A stretch of DNA of 64,000 bases, taken from NCBI RefSeq assembly GCF_018691265.1, contig NW_024881316.1:5232819-5296818 (forward strand). The letters are read 5' to 3'. The notes beneath the pieces were generated by a model. The model ran no database searches, had not been told where the DNA came from, and worked only from the letters and a program-made list of their open reading frames with translations. Below are positions 60,261 through 64,000 of this stretch, piece after piece. The DNA is from Tyto alba. Lineage: Eukaryota; Chordata; Aves; Strigiformes; Tytonidae. A program made the position numbers and the translations under genes. The first letter of the stretch is position 1. Each line of letters begins with the position of its first letter.

Positions 60261-63200
60261 AGGGAGAGGTGTTATACGGTATATGAAGGCAAGAAGCTTT
60301 CTTAGAAATGGTCTCTGTGGTGAATCGCCATAGCGTGTAGTAAACATGTTCCAGTCTTGCCTGACAATTTTTGTTTTCTTTTTTCCTTTTGCACCACGTT
60401 AGCCACTCTTCAAATCCTCTACAAAACATCAGCCTGCTCTGTTGCTTAGCACAGCCTGCCAAGGCTGCCCTATAAATCTGGAACGTCGCTTCTGCAAAGT
60501 TTGTGTTAAAAGTATATTTTTACATGCGTGAAACAGAGTGAGGAAGCTCTTTGTGCAAGTGTCTGCTGTCTTAAAAAGGGCTTCCAATCTAAGTATCCCT
60601 GTGTTATGTAGCAGCTTCAATAAACTGGTAGAAATGACTTTTTTTTTTTTTCTTTTTGTCTATAATATGAATCTTGAAAACATGCATCGCATTTGTTCTT
60701 AAAACCTGTAACTAGTAATATATGTTTATAACTGTCTTTAACTGGGATATTTTCCTAGACCTTTTATATCTAAGAGTAAAAAACCAGCCAGACATTTTAA
60801 ACTTTGGAAGTTTGAATTATGTTCCATAAAACTGAGACCAAAGCATATACATTTATAGGCTACCAATAAACTCTTTAAAATGGGAGTTTATAATGGAATC
60901 ACTAACACATATATAATTTTCAGAGCAGTATTTCTAGCAAGTACTTCTCCAATTCCATTTTTCAATCTACTTTACTTTTTGGTATGAGTTGAAAAACAAC
61001 TTTTAGGTATATGGTCAGTTTGGGCTTTTTTTGTTTTTTTGGGTTTTTTTTTTGTTTTATGGTAAAACACACGTTTTCTCACATCTATTTGTTTTCTGAA
61101 TATAAATGTAAGCTTCATTATGTTCCAGCTGCCTGCCAGGATACATCTGTGTAAATTTAATGTCTTTCCTTATAAATCAAACTCACACTTGAAAACGTGG
61201 CAATAAAATCTAGTATAAATATGTTTGTTAATTTAAAGCATTTTCATAGTGTATACTTGTGTCATGATTGTGTCACATGATATGGTCTTGTGGGCATGGG
61301 CAAAGGAAGATTAACCTGGGAACTTTAGTTAAGCAATTTTTTTATTTCCCTTATAGTACGGTTAACAGGGTCAAATGAGACTTCTATCAGCACATGACTG
61401 GAGATATATATGTATATATAAAAACCAGAAATAATTTCAAATGTTTTTAAGTACAGAAGTTCAAATACCCTCAAAGAAAAATTTAGAATTTGTGAATCTA
61501 TTACAGGACATTATTATCTAATTACCTAGTTCCTCACAAACTATCTGTGCTTGTTATTTCTCGGTTTTGACCACGCTCCTTTTCTCTGTCCTCTAAGGGT
61601 AACATAGGTATCACCCAAGCAAGGACGGTTACAGACTGCTTTAAAGGCTGGAGTCCAGCTACTTCTATACACTGTAGCACTATGGGGAAGTGACAGGTCA
61701 GGATGTTGCACTAAAATATGCTGTACAATGGAACAAAAATTTTATTGTTGAGCTTATATTTGCCTATCCAGTTACTTAGAAATCAAAATATGCTGTTTTC
61801 ACTTCAAAAAATGAATTGCATATTGGCATAACTTTGAACTTCTGATAGCGGAGAACTAAAGTTCACTTCATAATGTATTATTAGTGTTAATTGCAGAACA
61901 GCTGTAAAAAAAACCCACATTTATTTATTGCAGTTTATTCCTTATTTTTCATTCTATGCACAAATGAATGATTTTTGCAGTCCTTTGGCAGGTACTCAGA
62001 CTACCAGAAGTGTATGTAATTCAAACCAAGGTTCAGGTAAAGAGGAGATGATTACTCTGTTAGCTAAAAATCATCCTCATTTTTTCTCCTTTTTCTATTA
62101 TTCTGGTAGTTACTTTTAGTACTAGTTTACTGCAAGATTTTTAATACCTTATCTTAACAGCTGTTCATTTTGGTATTGAGTTTTCTAAGAATGCTTTTCC
62201 CTTGTTTCTTTCTACATCAGAAATTGGAAAGAGAGCAAAACACGTGGCAGGTTTACTAAAGTTGAAAATGTGGTGTGTTTGGGTTCACTGTACCTATATA
62301 AATAAAAGAAACATACAGGCAGGCAGTTCTAAGCAGTTTCTATAACAGCATTGCTAAAGAAAAGACTACTGGCTCAACTCTGGAATGTGAGAAACTATTT
62401 TTGGTTTGGTTTAGACCCTCGTTGTTACAAATTAATCAACTGCTCTTTAAAGTCTAGAACTCATTAACTTTATAAGTTTTACTGTTCCCATGACTGAACT
62501 TAACTTAAAATATTCAAGTTTACTTTAGTTGCTCACCTTGATCCCATTTCTGTCTGTGCTCCACAAGTATCCTCTTCTGTCTTGCAGACAGATGCCAAGA
62601 TGTAGATACTTGAGACTTAAAACATTTCAGAAGGTTTACGTGTGGTATAAGTTTATAGTTCAGCTCTCACTACAAATCAGTAATTTCAGCCAAACTTACA
62701 CATTTTGTGGATAGAAAGAAAATCTGACTTTTTTTTTAACCCCGGGGGACACTGCAGAGCACAGTATGCACCACATTGGATACCTTAGTTAAATTTTAGT
62801 TTGGTCTGACTCCTCAAATGCCTCATAGTACCAGAAAACTGCAAAAGATACATTTTAAAATGGGATGAGTTGTTTACTTTTAGAACGATTCTAACAATCC
62901 AAATAAAGAGTGATAAGCTGCATATCTGGAAGACGGTGTTGCAGACAGGACTCTAAGATGATTCTGTGGCTGGTGTTATGCAGGAAACAGAATTCAATTA
63001 TCAGAATAGCCCTTTGGCCTTGTAAAACGTAACTATCGCGTTTATGCAGGTCTGCGTGTGACATTTCTCACTGGCAAAGCAAGTTACTGTCTCCCGTATG
63101 ACCCTGCATCGCATACGGGTCGAAATGTAGGTCTGAGAGGACTCTTACACCCTTAAAACGATGCAGCGGTCTCTAATGCCCAAAAGAAGGCATTATTGGG

Positions 63201-64000
63201 AAAGTCCATCACAGACTATAGAAAACAGAGATGTGACATGACTACCAAATGCACGATTGCAGAACCTATAGCTAAAATTCCTGGTTATCTCCTGGTATAC
63301 TCCAAGTTATGCTTAACTGTGTAGGTGCTTGTAAGCATATTATTAGCACACGGGCTGCAGTAGTTCTGATTTAACAGAAGAAAAATGGAAAGTGAAAAAT
63401 GCACAGCACTGCTTTGTTGTTGAACTATAAAGTTTGTATTAAGTTTCTTGACTTTAGAATAAAGATTAATGATTGATCCGTAATTTGACCTGTTTCCTCA
63501 CCCATGGAAGCAAAAACTGTATTCAGGTACAGTGAATTAAAATAATATATATTATACATTGCGTGGAATATTTGAAGCTACAGCCTTTGCAGAACAGATT
63601 GAGATTCACAATGAAAAGGAAAACTAAAATGAAGAAATATTGAGTGAACAGCAGGGCCCATTTGAGGTGATTACAAAGGATGTTTCTTTATTCTGTCCTT
63701 TCTTGTGCAACCTGAAAACAGTAGCAGGGGGTTACAAGCAGAGTTCATCACAGAGTTGTCAATCACTGTCATTTAACATTTTGCAATGGAAGATGTCTTT
63801 ATTCAAGGACAGCTGGGCAAATCAGAGAAACAGATTTGCAGTTAGTAGTCTGTCCAGCCTACACTAAGCAAACAAGGACAGGGCAGACATACTGGCCTCT
63901 CACATAAAAATATAATGGACTCTGCTGACCTCGGTGCCCTCCATTCAGCTTCATTCTCAGTTGTATAAAAGCTTCACTACCCATTCTCAATTTCCTTTAA

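Larger units (their letters stand above)
1..64000 (+). other. ASCC3: ASCC3 gene, internal segment (17 exons and introns)
   Basis: The seventeen exons listed separately join into one 825-codon open frame that I recognise as activating signal cointegrator 1 complex subunit 3. The family protein is a 3'-5' helicase with two Ski2-like cassettes. Known roles are unwinding DNA for ALKBH3 alkylation repair, and splitting collided ribosomes with ASCC2 and TRIP4 (yeast homologue Slh1). Seen here: the end of cassette 1 and the entire motor of cassette 2, with motifs [25 protein letters not shown], a [13 protein letters not shown] motif V and QMMGRAGRP. All introns are GT-AG and every phase is compatible across junctions. 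The closest relatives, SNRNP200/BRR2 and HELZ2-like helicases, fit less well because the residue matches are to ASCC3 specifically. Both gene ends lie outside the window. Confidence 0.96.
46834..64000 (+). other. ASCC3: ASCC3 intron after exon q (at least 17167 bp)
   Basis: No acceptor in this stretch leads into the expected Sec63 coding sequence, so the intron runs past the window end. It holds the CR1 at 51350-52475, T24 at 53720-53743, T32 at 56561-56592, an A-rich tract at 58890-58936, a GC/CpG-rich island at 59990-60260 and T/G-rich simple sequence at about 61026-61060. The remainder is AT-rich without recognised features. Confidence 0.8.

Noticed and set aside
59962..60347. Overlapping open frames on both strands (123, 88, 113 and 82 codons)
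   Set aside because: They coincide with the GC-rich island, where stop codons are rare. The peptides are low-complexity in G/P/R and match nothing I know.
46834..64000. Expected next ASCC3 coding exon of the second Sec63 unit
   Set aside because: I looked for its conserved opening residues in all plus frames and did not find them. The intron probably continues beyond the window.
1..64000. UV-induced short ASCC3 isoform with an alternative last exon (known in human)
   Set aside because: In human that exon lies near the 5' end of the gene, well upstream of the part covered here.
1..64000. tRNA, rRNA, CRISPR, phage or bacterial defence system
   Set aside because: No B-box-like GGTTCGAATCC, no spaced identical repeats and no dense coding operon. 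The window is a vertebrate intron landscape.

Overview
This is vertebrate nuclear DNA, almost certainly from a bird. It is AT-rich and intron-dominated. One protein-coding gene crosses the whole window on the + strand: ASCC3, the dual-cassette Ski2/BRR2-like helicase of the ASC-1 (ASCC) / ribosome quality-control trigger complex. An avian source is suggested by a classic CR1 (chicken repeat 1) LINE 3' end, by a solo LTR of a family I know from bird genomes, and by the sparse repeats otherwise. The LTR type suggests a neoavian rather than a galliform bird, but that is an inference from memory.

Seventeen consecutive internal coding exons (1296-46833) can be placed with GT-AG boundaries and unbroken phase. 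Together they total 2475 nt, or 825 codons with no stop. By anchoring on the second Walker A motif, they correspond to about residues 1027-1851 of the roughly 2200-residue human protein (numbering recalled, approximate). In order they encode the second half of the N-terminal cassette's Sec63 unit (exons at 1296-12049), then the whole RecA1/RecA2 motor of the C-terminal cassette (13977-33677), then the winged helix and the first residues of the C-terminal Sec63 unit (36277-46833). The promoter, the first exons and the last exons lie outside the window.

The rest is intron. The layout is uneven: four introns are 101-283 bp, while others are about 9.7 kb (19997-29713), 9.9 kb (36403-46303) and more than 17 kb (46834 to the end). 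The long introns hold a minus-strand solo LTR (about 39157-39744), a 5'-truncated sense CR1 with a broken reverse transcriptase frame (about 51350-52475), a GC/CpG-rich patch (about 59990-60260), homopolymer tracts, a 40-bp tandem duplication and several short inverted repeats. I saw no second gene, tRNA, rRNA, CRISPR array or prokaryotic-type system. I also did not see a convincing 'previously undescribed system'. The observations most worth checking concern splicing: exon 1296-1472 begins with a donor-like GTAAGA, and exon-like cryptic sites lie in the last intron. The GC-rich island and possible conserved regulatory stretches are the next most useful.
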